34,977 nt of DNA from JACDCA01 sp040881785 (GCA_040881785.1 JBBECO010000076.1:1-34977), one strand, 5' to 3'; shown: positions 1 to 7,934, numbered from the stretch's first letter. The notes: generated by a model not told the origin, from the letters alone. Numbers and translations: made by a program.

Positions 1-707
1 GGAGCTTCGGCGAGCGCGGGCACCTGAACGTCGCAGGCAAGCTGTACCTGCTCCTTCTCGACACCGACATCGACGTGATGCTTCTCACGGGTGGCAGCCG
101 GCCCGCGCGGTTCGGGGTTGATGCCTCCCGCAACCTGCGGTCGAACCTCGAGGTGCACGGCGAGTTGAGCCACGTGCCGGACGGCTCCACGGCGGTCCTG
201 GAGTCCGCCGGCACGCTCGTGCAACGCCAGGAATCGGCGACCAGCCTCGTCGCGGGACTGCGGTACCTCACCCAGGCCAACACCACCTACATCGTCGACT
301 ACTACCGCAACGGCGCCGGCTACGCACCTGCCGAGATGGAGGCCTACTTCGAGCTTGTCGAGCGCGGGTACCAGTCCTGGACGCTCAGTGGCGACCCGGG
401 CGTGCTGGCGCTCGCCGGCCGAGCCACGGAAGCCGGCTACGGCCGGATGAACCCGATGCGGAATTACATCTATGGCCGGGTCACCCAGCCGGACGCCTTC
501 GACGTCCTCTATCTCACGCTCGGCGCCGGCGCCGTCGTGAACCTCGACGACGGGAGCCATTCGCTCCTGCCCGAGATGCAGTACAAGCCGACCGAGAACC
601 TCGAGCTGCGGTGGGTGGCGAACATCCAGCGCGGCGGATCGCGGACCGAATTCGGCGAGAAACCGGCGAACGTCCGGCTCGAAGTCCGGGTCCGGTACTA
701 CTTTTGA
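1..707 (+). CDS. Outer-membrane protein, C-terminal part (5' end outside window)
   Basis: The reading frame is already open at the window edge (first full codon at base 3), so this is the 3' part of a longer gene; the ATG at 75 is internal. The visible protein has alternating polar and hydrophobic strands with many aromatic residues and ends in RVRYYF, a terminal phenylalanine typical of outer-membrane beta-barrels recognised by the BAM machinery. No enzymatic motif is visible and I do not recognise the family. The ZIP transporter gene follows 43 bp downstream on the same strand, so the two may be cotranscribed. A porin or transport-related barrel is likely; the substrate is unknown. Confidence 0.6.
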   Translation, partial: SFGERGHLNVAGKLYLLLLDTDIDVMLLTGGSRPARFGVDASRNLRSNLEVHGELSHVPDGSTAVLESAGTLVQRQESATSLVAGLRYLTQANTTYIVDYYRNGAGYAPAEMEAYFELVERGYQSWTLSGDPGVLALAGRATEAGYGRMNPMRNYIYGRVTQPDAFDVLYLTLGAGAVVNLDDGSHSLLPEMQYKPTENLELRWVANIQRGGSRTEFGEKPANVRLEVRVRYYF

Positions 708-750
708 CCAGTCGGGAGGCCGACAGCCGGATCGCGCGTGAGGAGATGCC

Positions 751-1494
751 GTGTACACGCTGACGTGGATCCTGTGCAGCGCGCTCGCGATGAGCGCGAT
801 CGCCTGGATTGGACTCGTGACGGCTGCGCTGAAGGAAGAGCAGCTCAAGGCGCTACTCCTGCCGCTGGTGGCGTTCGCCGCCGGATCGCTCATGGGCGGT
901 GCGCTGCTGCATCTGCTGCCCGAGGCCGTCGCGGCCAGCGGACCCGGCATCGGAACGTTCCTTCCGGCGCTCGCAGGATTCGCGCTGTTTTTTCTCATGG
1001 AGCAGTTCCTCTCCTGGCACCATGGGCACTCGGCCGACCGTGACGCCAAACAGCCGGTGACCTATCTGATTCTGCTCGCCGACGGTCTTCACAATTTTAT
1101 CGGGGGCCTCGCCATTGGCGCCTCGTTCATCGTCAGCACAGAGGTCGGCATCGTCACGTGGATTGCCGCCGCGGCACATGAAGTCCCGCAGGAACTGGGA
1201 GATTTCGGGATCCTCATTCGGGGAGGCTGGGGCAGGGGGCAGGCCCTTGTCGCCAACTTCGTCTCCGCCGCCACGATTGTGCCCGGCGCACTGCTGGCTT
1301 ACTACCTGTCGGCCGGCTTCGACATCACGTGGCTCCTGTCATTTGCCGCCGGCAACTTCCTGTACATCGCCGCTTCGGACTTGATTCCAGAGGTCAAGCA
1401 CGACCGGTTGTTGCGCAACAATCTCATCCACTTCGCCGCTTTCGCAGGAGGCGTTTCACTCATCCTGCTGACCAGGACGGTGTTTCACACCTGA
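751..1494 (+). CDS. ZIP family divalent metal transporter
   Basis: A 247-residue inner-membrane protein of the ZIP (zinc/iron permease) family, which moves Zn2+, Fe2+ or similar metals into the cytoplasm. The two signature metal-binding helices are present: DGLHNFIGGLAIG (residues 111-123; H114, N115) and AHEVPQELGDFGIL (residues 142-155; H143, E144, E148). A short histidine loop, HHGH (residues 90-93), lies between membrane segments, as is usual for the family. The start is GTG at 751, preceded by AGGAG at 741-745. It lies just behind the barrel-protein gene. Family assignment is secure; the metal cannot be told from sequence. Confidence 0.93.
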   Translation: MYTLTWILCSALAMSAIAWIGLVTAALKEEQLKALLLPLVAFAAGSLMGGALLHLLPEAVAASGPGIGTFLPALAGFALFFLMEQFLSWHHGHSADRDAKQPVTYLILLADGLHNFIGGLAIGASFIVSTEVGIVTWIAAAAHEVPQELGDFGILIRGGWGRGQALVANFVSAATIVPGALLAYYLSAGFDITWLLSFAAGNFLYIAASDLIPEVKHDRLLRNNLIHFAAFAGGVSLILLTRTVFHT

Positions 1495-1521
1495 AGACGC
1501 CGCCCGTAGCCGCTTCGTCCG

Positions 1522-1556
1522 CGGGAGTTTTGCCGGCGACGGGGGAAAATTTCACA
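1522..1556. promoter_or_regulatory. Paired-dyad enhancer A
   Basis: Two boxes, GGGAGTTTTGCC (1523-1534) and GGGAAAATTTCAC (1543-1555), have equivalent positions 21 bp apart. They match the paired elements at 2896, 8022, 17776, 18829 and 34721. This pair lies about 95 bp upstream of the -24 element of the small-membrane-protein/USP operon. I infer an upstream activating site for a sigma-54 activator; the regulator is not in the window. Confidence 0.55.
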
Positions 1557-1631
1557 TGGGCTTGCTGCCGGGACCCGCGTGCCCGGTGGGTGAAGGGCCA
1601 TGATGCCTTCTCGCCACCATAGCCCGTGCCC

Positions 1632-1647
1632 GGGTCTGACCCTTGCA
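1632..1647 (+). promoter_or_regulatory. Predicted sigma-54 promoter of small protein/USP operon
   Basis: GG (1633-1634), ten bases, then GC (1645-1646) inside TTGCA, matching the sigma-54 -24/-12 layout. The -24 half (GGGTCT) departs from TGGCAC, making this the weakest promoter of the set. Transcription would start near 1658, leaving a short leader with the GGAGGG ribosome site before the ATG at 1677. Confidence 0.45.
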
Positions 1648-1676
1648 CGGGCATCACGTGGGGCGGAGGGCAGGTC

Positions 1677-1844
1677 ATGAAACGTAGTGATTATGCCGTC
1701 ATGGTCGCGGCGGCCGTCTCGCTGGCCACGTCGATCTCTCTGTGGTTCGGCGGCCACCACGACGAGGGGTTGTTCGTCGGACTCTGGGTGCCCTCGATTC
1801 TGGCCTTCGCCGCCTACGTCAGGCTGACGACTGTGAGGAAGTGA
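1677..1844 (+). CDS. Small two-helix membrane protein
   Basis: A 55-residue protein with two hydrophobic stretches (about residues 7-21 and 28-46) separated by WFGGHHDEG, suggesting two membrane helices with a short hairpin. The start at 1677 (MKRSDYAV) is chosen because the GGAGGG ribosome site lies just upstream and the predicted sigma-54 promoter places the transcript start near 1658; an upstream in-frame ATG at 1626 would precede that start. The stop overlaps the next start in TGATG, so it is translationally coupled to the USP. I do not recognise the family; it may help anchor or partner the membrane-tethered USP. Confidence 0.65.
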   Translation: MKRSDYAVMVAAAVSLATSISLWFGGHHDEGLFVGLWVPSILAFAAYVRLTTVRK

Positions 1845-2473
1845 TGTCCCCCTGGACCATCTTCGGCATCGGGATGTTCACGACCGTGCTGCTCGCCATC
1901 TTCGTGTACGTGTCGTTTCACGAGATCCGGATGTCTCCGGCAGGCGTGACTCCCTTCCGAGGCCTCCTTCCTGTCTCCGAAGGCACCTCAGATCTCGACA
2001 CGCCGGCGCCACGTCCCCTCAGGGTCCTTCTCGCGACGGATGGCTCACCGTGCAGCGACCGGGCCGTGCAAAGCGTGGCCATGCGGCCGTGGCCGTCCGA
2101 CAGTCGGATCGAAGTCGTATCCGTCGTCCACACAAGGATGCCGAACGTGGTCGACGCTCCGGTACTGATGCTGGCGGCGGCTCACGAGGACGCGCTCGAC
2201 GCGGAGCGGTTGCGGGCGCCGCTGCGCGTGCAGCGGGCCCAAAAATGCCTGGCCGGCAAGCCTGGAGTGGGGGTCACGACCAGGGTCCTGGAGGGCAATC
2301 CCGAGGATGCGATCGTCGACGAGGCGGACCGCTGGCAGGCAGACGTCATCGTGCTGGGTTCGCATGGCTACGGGCCCGTGAAACGCCGGCTGCTCGGTTC
2401 CGTATCGCAGGCGGTTGCGCTCCACGCCTCGTGCTCCGTCGAGATCGTGCGGTGCCCACGCGGCGCCGCCTGA
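1844..2473 (+). CDS. Membrane-anchored universal stress protein
   Basis: A 209-residue protein with an N-terminal membrane helix (residues 4-24) and a C-terminal UspA domain (about residues 58-205). The domain begins with LRVLLATDGSP and keeps the ATP-binding signature G-x2-G-x9-G-S at G172, G175 and G185-S186, so it probably binds ATP. USPs are usually soluble stress proteins; an N-terminal anchor that tethers the domain to the membrane is less common. The start ATG at 1844 overlaps the stop of the small membrane protein, so the two form one unit behind enhancer A. Confidence 0.85.
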   Translation: MSPWTIFGIGMFTTVLLAIFVYVSFHEIRMSPAGVTPFRGLLPVSEGTSDLDTPAPRPLRVLLATDGSPCSDRAVQSVAMRPWPSDSRIEVVSVVHTRMPNVVDAPVLMLAAAHEDALDAERLRAPLRVQRAQKCLAGKPGVGVTTRVLEGNPEDAIVDEADRWQADVIVLGSHGYGPVKRRLLGSVSQAVALHASCSVEIVRCPRGAA

Positions 2474-2511
2474 GCAGCCCTCGGCCGGCGGAGCGCGGAA
2501 CGGCGCGCCCC

Positions 2512-2712
2512 TCAGGCGTCGGCGCGGCCCAGCGCCTGCCGGTTGACGTCCACATGCCACAGCTTGTAGCAGTCCCCGCATTCGAACCAGATGACCATCT
2601 CGCCCCACGTGATCGGCCAGCCCCCGGCGCGGCCGCATCGGGGGCAGCGCGGATGCAGTTGCGCCAGAAAGTCCCCGACCGTGCGCAGATCCTGCTCCGT
2701 TCCCGTCACCAT
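2512..2712 (-). CDS. Small zinc-ribbon protein
   Basis: A 66-residue protein with two CxxC knuckles, CPRCG and CGDC, separated by about 19 residues in a WP..WGEMVIWFECGDCYKLW context, the layout of a zinc ribbon. The frame extends upstream, but the start at 2712 (MVTGTEQDL) has the best ribosome site, AGGAG seven bases upstream, and lies downstream of the predicted sigma-54 start near 2787; the longer ATG at 2802 would precede that start. It diverges from the phosphoribosyltransferase and shares enhancer B with it. Function unknown; a nucleic-acid or protein-binding adaptor is possible. Confidence 0.65.
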   Translation of the reverse strand: MVTGTEQDLRTVGDFLAQLHPRCPRCGRAGGWPITWGEMVIWFECGDCYKLWHVDVNRQALGRADA

Positions 2713-2797
2713 CGGGTGCTCCTGCCGCTGCACCAGAGAAGCCATCTGCGACCAGCCTTTCCGCTTCGCAAGCTGATTGTGCTGTTGTAGAGAACCG

Positions 2798-2813
2798 AGC
2801 AAGTAGGATGCCA
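2798..2813 (-). promoter_or_regulatory. Predicted sigma-54 promoter of zinc-ribbon gene
   Basis: On the minus strand this reads TGGCATCCTACTTGCT: GG, exactly ten bases, GC, with good TGGCA and TTGCT halves. It lies about 100 bp from the centre of enhancer B. The implied start is near 2787, about 75 bp upstream of the chosen ATG. Confidence 0.6.
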
Positions 2814-2895
2814 GCTGAGCAAGTGTTCGCGCCCCATCGACGCCATCGCCTGTCGTTCAGGAGAGCGCTTCAGACCGGCCTCGACACTCGGGCAT

Positions 2896-2930
2896 GGGGA
2901 TTATTCCGACATCGCGCTGCATTATTCACA
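2896..2930. promoter_or_regulatory. Paired-dyad enhancer B (divergent)
   Basis: Box 1 is GGGGATTATTCC (2896-2907); box 2 is a weaker CTGCATTATTCACA (2917-2930), 21 bp away. It sits in the 309-base gap between the zinc-ribbon and phosphoribosyltransferase genes, with sigma-54-type promoters on both sides, 60 bp to the right and 100 bp to the left. Apart from these elements I see nothing else in that gap. Confidence 0.55.
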
Positions 2931-2970
2931 GGACTGTGCTCCATCGGCCCTGTCGGAACGGGCGCAGCGG

Positions 2971-2986
2971 TGGCAGCCCGGTTGCT
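2971..2986 (+). promoter_or_regulatory. Predicted sigma-54 promoter of phosphoribosyltransferase
   Basis: TGGCAGCCCGGTTGCT matches the -24/-12 consensus closely, with GG-N10-GC spacing. It is almost identical to the predicted promoter at 17708-17723. The transcript would start near 2997, 25 bp before the ATG at 3022, and include the AGGAG ribosome site. Confidence 0.7.
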
Positions 2987-3021
2987 TCACCTCGATTAAC
3001 CGCCCCAAAGGAGTTGCGGAG

Positions 3022-3693
3022 ATGCGCTTCAAGGATCGTGCGGAGGCGGCAACGCAGCTCGCCGACCGCTTGACCGCCTACCGAGGACGGCATCCTCTTG
3101 TGCTCGGAGTAGCCCGCGCGGCGGTGCCGATGGCGCGAATCATCGCCGAGGCGCTCGCGGGAGACCTCGATGTCCTGCTCGTGCGAAAACTCTGCGCGCC
3201 GGGTCATCCGGAGTTCGTCATCGGAGCGGTCGACGACACGGGGGCGGTCGTGAGAGGTCGCTACTTCCACCTGGCGCCGGCCCACTACATGCGTGGAGAA
3301 GTCCGCAGCCAGCTCGAAATCCTCCGCAAAAGGCGGGCGCTCTACACGCAGGCGCGGCCAGCCGTCGACCCGGCCGGCCGCATCGTGATCATCGTCGATG
3401 ACGGGATCGCGACCGGCTCGTCCATGATGGTCGCGATCCGCTCCGTTCGGGGGCGCCAGCCTGCAAAGATCGTCGTGGCCGTCGGCGCCGCCCCGACGGA
3501 GGCGCTCGCAATCATCCGCGCGCAGGCCGACGATGTGCTCTGTCTCCAGTCCCCCCTCGATTTCCACAGCGTCGGCGACTGTTTCGCAGACTTCTCGGAA
3601 GTGACGGATGAAATGGTCGTTGACGCCCTCGCTCGCCCAGTGGCCTTGTCCGGCGGGGATTCCTCACCGCTACAGCGCGAGAATCCCCCATAG
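3022..3693 (+). CDS. Phosphoribosyltransferase
   Basis: A 223-residue cytoplasmic type I phosphoribosyltransferase. The PRPP-binding loop is clear: IVIIVDDGIATGSS (residues 121-134), with the two acidic residues and the ATGSS turn. An N-terminal LVLGVARAAVPMA segment (residues 27-39) and VRKL (54-57) match the PRTase family found beside universal stress proteins in stress clusters. The base or other acceptor cannot be read from sequence. The start has AGGAG upstream. It is transcribed alone from enhancer B and ends before a hairpin at 3703. Family is confident, substrate unknown. Confidence 0.87.
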   Translation: MRFKDRAEAATQLADRLTAYRGRHPLVLGVARAAVPMARIIAEALAGDLDVLLVRKLCAPGHPEFVIGAVDDTGAVVRGRYFHLAPAHYMRGEVRSQLEILRKRRALYTQARPAVDPAGRIVIIVDDGIATGSSMMVAIRSVRGRQPAKIVVAVGAAPTEALAIIRAQADDVLCLQSPLDFHSVGDCFADFSEVTDEMVVDALARPVALSGGDSSPLQRENPP

Positions 3694-3702
3694 CCGGACG
3701 CG

Positions 3703-3725
3703 GAACGGCGCACTTTCAGCCGTTC
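3703..3725 (+). terminator. Hairpin after phosphoribosyltransferase gene
   Basis: GAACGGC (3703-3709) and GCCGTTC (3719-3725) can form a seven-base-pair stem with a nine-base loop, 10 bp after the stop codon. There is no clear T-run behind it, so it may be a weak terminator or only an RNA-stabilising hairpin. Confidence 0.35.
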
Positions 3726-3768
3726 TGCCTTCCACACGCGGCATCACGTTTCCCCACCCGTTTTTTGC

Positions 3769-3780
3769 TATCAGCTGATA
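3769..3780. promoter_or_regulatory. Perfect 12-bp palindrome, possible operator
   Basis: TATCAGCTGATA is a perfect palindrome 22 bp before the ATG of the cytochrome fusion gene and just after a T-tract at 3761-3766. The position suits an operator or an element overlapping the -10 region of that operon. I do not recognise the binding protein. Confidence 0.35.
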
Positions 3781-3802
3781 TGGCGGAATCGGCAACTCGG
3801 AC

Positions 3803-4960
3803 ATGACCAAACCTCGGTTCAACCTCGTCGGATTGTTTACGGGCGCCCTGCTCGCCGGCGCATGGCTCACCGTGGTGCTCTCGGCGGCGCCCGCCGGACG
3901 GCCTGCCGCGCAGGCGGCGAAGGGGCAGCCTGCCGCCAGAGACGGCAAGGCGCTGTACGAAACCGCCTGCCAGAGCTGCCACGGGCCCGACGGCCGCGGC
4001 ATGCCGCAGACGACGCTCGGGTTCGATATCGCCGTGCCCGACTTCACCGATTGCAGCTTTGCGACGCCGGAACCGGACGCGGACTGGGCCGCCGTCATCC
4101 TGCACGGCGGACCGATCCGCGCATTCGACCGTCGCATGCCGGCCTTCACGGGCGCGCTGAGCGAAGAAGACGTCCGGCTCATTCTCGGATACGTCCGCGG
4201 CATGTGCGCGGATGCGGCATGGCCGCCAGGCGAGCTCAATCTGCCGCGTCCCCTCCGCACGGAGAAGGCGTTTCCGGAGAACGAGGCGGTGCTGACGACG
4301 TCGTTCGATACGACGGGGGAAAACCGGCTCAGCAACGTCTTCCTGTACGAGCGGCGGATCGGCTCCCGCAGTCAGTGGGAGGTGAAAGTGCCCGTGGACG
4401 TTGCCGGGCATGAGACCCTCGGATGGCAGCGCGGCCTCGGCGACGTGTCCTTCGGGTTCAAGCGCGTCCTCGCGCATTCGGGTGCGCGCGGCTCCATCGT
4501 CAGCGCCGGCGGGGAGGTCATCTTTCCCACGGGCAAGGAAGACCGCGGGCTCGGACGCGGGACGACCGTGTTCGAACCCTTCGTCGTCTATGGGCAGATC
4601 CTGCCGCGCGACAGCTTCGTGCAAACGCATGCGGCGCTGGAGCTCGCGGCCGACACGGCCCACGCCAGTCACGAAGCGCTGTGGCGTGTCGCCGCGGGCC
4701 GCACCTTCACACAGAACGGCGGCGTGGGGCGTGCCTGGTCGCCGATGCTCGAAGTGCTCGCGGTGCGGGAGCTCGAGTCTGGCGCGCCGGTCAAATGGGA
4801 TCTCGTGCCGCAGATGCAGGTCACGGTCAACACCCGTCAGCACATCATGCTGAACGGCGGCGTGCAGTTTCCGCTCAACGAGCGGCGCGGCCGAGGTACG
4901 CGGGTGATGTTCTACCTCCTCTGGGACTGGTGGGATGGGGGCCTGTTCGATGGCTGGTAG
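3803..4960 (+). CDS. Cytochrome c fused to an outer-membrane barrel-like domain
   Basis: A 385-residue exported protein. Residues 8-30 form a signal peptide or anchor. Residues 48-140 are a monohaem cytochrome c domain with CQSCH (56-60) and a likely methionine axial ligand at RRMPAF (M112). From about residue 150 the sequence changes to alternating strands with motifs such as GLGDVSFGFKRVL and GGEVIFPTGKED, typical of barrel proteins of the outer membrane, and ends in aromatic-rich WDWWDGGLFDGW. A haem domain joined to a barrel suggests electron transfer at the outer membrane. It overlaps the pentahaem cytochrome gene by 11 bp, so the two are coproduced. Confidence 0.75.
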   Translation: MTKPRFNLVGLFTGALLAGAWLTVVLSAAPAGRPAAQAAKGQPAARDGKALYETACQSCHGPDGRGMPQTTLGFDIAVPDFTDCSFATPEPDADWAAVILHGGPIRAFDRRMPAFTGALSEEDVRLILGYVRGMCADAAWPPGELNLPRPLRTEKAFPENEAVLTTSFDTTGENRLSNVFLYERRIGSRSQWEVKVPVDVAGHETLGWQRGLGDVSFGFKRVLAHSGARGSIVSAGGEVIFPTGKEDRGLGRGTTVFEPFVVYGQILPRDSFVQTHAALELAADTAHASHEALWRVAAGRTFTQNGGVGRAWSPMLEVLAVRELESGAPVKWDLVPQMQVTVNTRQHIMLNGGVQFPLNERRGRGTRVMFYLLWDWWDGGLFDGW

Positions 4961-6617
4961 GACGTCGCGCGTGACGCACACGCTCTTTGCCGGCGCGATC
5001 GCGGGATGGCTGGCCTCGGTGACCCTGTTCTCGACCGCCGCGACACAGGCGCAGCCTCCGGCCGTCGGCCAGGCCGCGGCGTCCGCGCCACTCTTCGACA
5101 CCTCGCACAACTGCATGGCCTGTCACAACAGCCTCTTCACGACGTCCGGGGAGGACATCTCGATCGGGACGAGCTGGCGCGCGACGATGATGGCGAACTC
5201 GTCGAGGGATCCGTACTGGCAGGCCGCGGTGCGGCGGGAGGTCATGGACCATCCGGCGGCGACGGCGGATATCGAACACGAATGCGGCGTGTGTCACATG
5301 CCTATGGCGCACACGCAGGCCATGGCGCTTGGCCGCAAGGGCGTGATCTTCGCGCACCTGCCCGTCGGTGTCGCAGCGGCGCCGGAGGCGCTCCTCGCCG
5401 CGGACGGTGTGTCCTGTACCGCGTGCCACCAGATCACCGCCGAGAAGTTCGGCACTCCGGCAAGCTTCACCGGAGGGTTCGTCATCGACACGGCCCCCGG
5501 CCCGGGCCCGAGAGCGATCTTCGGGCCTTACCCGGTGCAGGCCGGCCAGACGGGAATCATGCACTCGGCGACCGGCTTCACCCCCGTCGAGTCGCAGCAC
5601 GTCCGGCAGTCGGAGCTGTGTGCGACCTGTCACACGCTCTTCACCCATCCGCTCGGGCCCGGCAACGAGACCGCGGCGCCGTTCCCGGAGCAGGTTCCGT
5701 ATCTCGAGTGGCGTCACAGCGCCTTCGCGAACGAACGGAGCTGCCAGTCCTGCCATATGCCCGTGGTCAACGAGCCGGCGCGGATGGCCTCCGTCTTCGG
5801 CGAGCTGCGGGACGGCATCGCGCGCCACAGCTTCCGCGGCGGCAATTTCTTCATGCTGCGGATGCTCAACCGGTACCGGAACGAGCTGGGGGTCGAGGCG
5901 ACGCCGCTGGAGCTCGACGGCGCCGTGCGCGACACCCTTCAGCATCTGTCGTCAGAATCGGCGACGGTGGCGATCGAACGCGCCCAGCGGATCGACGGGC
6001 GGATCGTCCTGGACGTGAACGTCGCCAATCTTTCCGGCCACAAGCTCCCGACCGGGTATCCGTCCCGCCGCGCATGGCTGCACCTGACGGTCCGGGACGG
6101 CAGCGGCGGCGTGGTGTTCGAGTCGGGGGCCGTCTCCCCGGACGGCCGCATCGCCGGCAACGACAACGACGCCGATGGCTCGAGGCTGGAGCCGCATCAC
6201 CGGGAGATCCGCCGCGCGGACGACGTGCAGATCTACGAGGCGATCATGGCCGATCGCTCCGGTGCGGTGACGACCGGGCTGCTGCAGGCCACGCGCTATC
6301 TGAAGGACAACCGGCTCCTGCCCCGCGGATTCGACAAGCGTACCGCCGACGCCGATGTGGCGGTCCAGGGAGCGGCCCGCGAGGACGAGGATTTCACCGA
6401 TGCGGGCGACAGGATCCGGTACAGCATCGATCCGTCTGCGGCGCAGGGTCCGTTCACGGTCGATGTGGAACTGCTGTTCCAGCCGATCGCGTTCCGCTGG
6501 GCCCAGAACCTCGCGGGCTACGATGCACCCGAGACCACGAGATTCGTGGGCTACTACCGGTCGATGGCGGCCTCCTCGCACGCGCGGCTGGCCCGCGCGA
6601 CGACACACGTGCGGTAG
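4950..6617 (+). CDS. Pentahaem c-type cytochrome
   Basis: A 555-residue periplasmic multihaem cytochrome. Residues 10-33 form a signal peptide. Five CxxCH haem sites are visible: CMACH (55-59), CGVCH (112-116), CTACH (156-160), CATCH (224-228) and CQSCH (265-269). The C-terminal half lacks haem motifs and looks like a beta-sandwich (VNVANLSGHKLPTGYPSRR), a segment also seen in other multihaem oxidoreductases. The ATG at 4950 overlaps the end of the upstream gene; GTG at 4968 is an alternative. The pair probably passes electrons between periplasm and outer membrane; the substrate is unknown. Confidence 0.82.
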   Translation: MAGRTSRVTHTLFAGAIAGWLASVTLFSTAATQAQPPAVGQAAASAPLFDTSHNCMACHNSLFTTSGEDISIGTSWRATMMANSSRDPYWQAAVRREVMDHPAATADIEHECGVCHMPMAHTQAMALGRKGVIFAHLPVGVAAAPEALLAADGVSCTACHQITAEKFGTPASFTGGFVIDTAPGPGPRAIFGPYPVQAGQTGIMHSATGFTPVESQHVRQSELCATCHTLFTHPLGPGNETAAPFPEQVPYLEWRHSAFANERSCQSCHMPVVNEPARMASVFGELRDGIARHSFRGGNFFMLRMLNRYRNELGVEATPLELDGAVRDTLQHLSSESATVAIERAQRIDGRIVLDVNVANLSGHKLPTGYPSRRAWLHLTVRDGSGGVVFESGAVSPDGRIAGNDNDADGSRLEPHHREIRRADDVQIYEAIMADRSGAVTTGLLQATRYLKDNRLLPRGFDKRTADADVAVQGAAREDEDFTDAGDRIRYSIDPSAAQGPFTVDVELLFQPIAFRWAQNLAGYDAPETTRFVGYYRSMAASSHARLARATTHVR

Positions 6618-6691
6618 CGCGGAGGCGTGCTTTCCGCGCCCGAGTTCGTTCGTGCGCCGCCGCGCGGTGAGGGCGGTGTCTCCGAGTGGGA

Positions 6692-6928
6692 TCAGGCTCC
6701 GCCGTGAAGGCTCCGTAAGTAGTGCGATCTCGCCTCGATCTCGCTCAGCTTTTCGCTCGCATACCGCGAGGCCTGCGCGAGGAGCTCCCGGGATTCGGGA
6801 TCGGCTCGCGCCATCACCGTCTCGAGATCCTGCCCGGCACCTGCAAGGTACGCTGCAATCAACTCGCGCTCGAGCTCCCCGAAGGGGTGTTCGAGCGGTG
6901 CCCTGTCGATATGGCTGTGGGTATCCAT
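6692..6928 (-). CDS. Small hypothetical protein
   Basis: A 78-residue, mostly helical, charged protein (MDTHSHIDRAPLE...). The frame extends to 6985, but the internal ATG at 6928 is preferred because the upstream residues resemble non-coding sequence. No signal peptide, membrane segment or known motif is visible. It lies 114 bp downstream of the PEGA gene on the same strand and converges with the cytochrome operon. I do not recognise it; a stand-alone small soluble protein is the simplest reading. Confidence 0.5.
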   Translation of the reverse strand: MDTHSHIDRAPLEHPFGELERELIAAYLAGAGQDLETVMARADPESRELLAQASRYASEKLSEIEARSHYLRSLHGGA

Positions 6929-7042
6929 CGTGTTTCTTCGCACCTCAGTTGCGGCCCGCGGGCCAAACAGAGGCCTGAGATCCAACGACCGCTGGTCTGC
7001 TGAAGCGCGGCCCGCCGAGGCTGTCCGGCTGGCACAGCGAGG

Positions 7043-7885
7043 TCATGGCCCAGTGGTAATCAGGCTCACGTTGAGCGGCGTCGTCTCGCCGTCACGCACC
7101 TCGATGTCGGTCGCGAAGGGCCGGTATCCCGGCTTGCTGATTTCGACACGGTGTTTGCCTGCCGGGACCTGCACCAGGAAATGCCCGATCTCGGTTGTCG
7201 CCCACCGCTGTCCGTCGATCACCACGTCCGCGGTCACGGGCTGGACGAAGATGTCCAGCGTCCCGAACCCGACGGCCGGGGGCGGTGCGCCGGCCGGCGC
7301 CGGACGCGCCGCGAGCCTGTCGGGGGTCACGGGCATCCGGTAGCTTCCGGTAGGCGGAGGCGGAACAGGAGGCGCCAGTTCCGGCGGCTCGCTCATGACG
7401 CCCGCCGGCAGCGGCTCGAGCGCCGCGCGCAGAGAGAAGGTCGAGCCCCGGGCGAGGTAAATGTTGTACCGCACCGTCCGGTAGCCGTTCAGATACAGCA
7501 CGAGGCTGTGCCCGCCCGGGGGCAGCGGCAGCGACTGGAACGTCCCGTTGAAATCGTCCACGATGCCGGCGTAGAAGCCATCCACGTAGACGGCGGCGTC
7601 CTCGGCCTCCTCCGTGGTGACGCGTATACGAACGCTCGCGCGGCTGTCATAGATGGGACGGTACCAGTACGGATAATCCGGCCGCTGCCACCAGGGGTAC
7701 GGCCCGAAGAACGGATCGTAGAAGTAGCCGCCGATGAAGACCTGGCCTCGTACGACGGGGGCCGGCGTCCGGTGCGTCGGATGAGGGCGCGCGTCCCGGC
7801 CCTGGGCGCATGCGGCGACCGGCAGCGTGACCAGCGCCATCGATGCCGTGAGTGCGATCGCGGTGAACCGGGTCAATCGAGACAT
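7043..7885 (-). CDS. Exported protein with two PEGA domains
   Basis: A 280-residue exported protein. The leader ends in VAAC (residues 23-26), a possible lipobox, so it may be a lipoprotein. A linker rich in Tyr, Trp and Pro (about residues 50-80) is followed by two PEGA-type repeats: the first about residues 84-157 (VYVDGFYAG, LPPGGHSLVLYLNGY), the second about residues 207-275 (VVIDGQRW, VPAGKHRVEISKPGY). PEGA domains are beta-rich surface modules found in envelope proteins. The start at 7885 has an AAAGGAA ribosome site. It is preceded by its own sigma-54-like promoter and enhancer C. Confidence 0.85.
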   Translation of the reverse strand: MSRLTRFTAIALTASMALVTLPVAACAQGRDARPHPTHRTPAPVVRGQVFIGGYFYDPFFGPYPWWQRPDYPYWYRPIYDSRASVRIRVTTEEAEDAAVYVDGFYAGIVDDFNGTFQSLPLPPGGHSLVLYLNGYRTVRYNIYLARGSTFSLRAALEPLPAGVMSEPPELAPPVPPPPTGSYRMPVTPDRLAARPAPAGAPPPAVGFGTLDIFVQPVTADVVIDGQRWATTEIGHFLVQVPAGKHRVEISKPGYRPFATDIEVRDGETTPLNVSLITTGP

Positions 7886-7934
7886 GGTCAGTTCCTTTCA
7901 GGCCGGCGGAGCGCATCCACCTACGGCCTGAAAC

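Noticed and set aside
3749..3768. Half-box resembling the paired dyads (TTTCCCC and TTTTTTGC)
   Set aside because: Box spacing is only about 12 bp, there is no GGGGA partner and no GG-N10-GC promoter follows, so it is not counted in the regulon.
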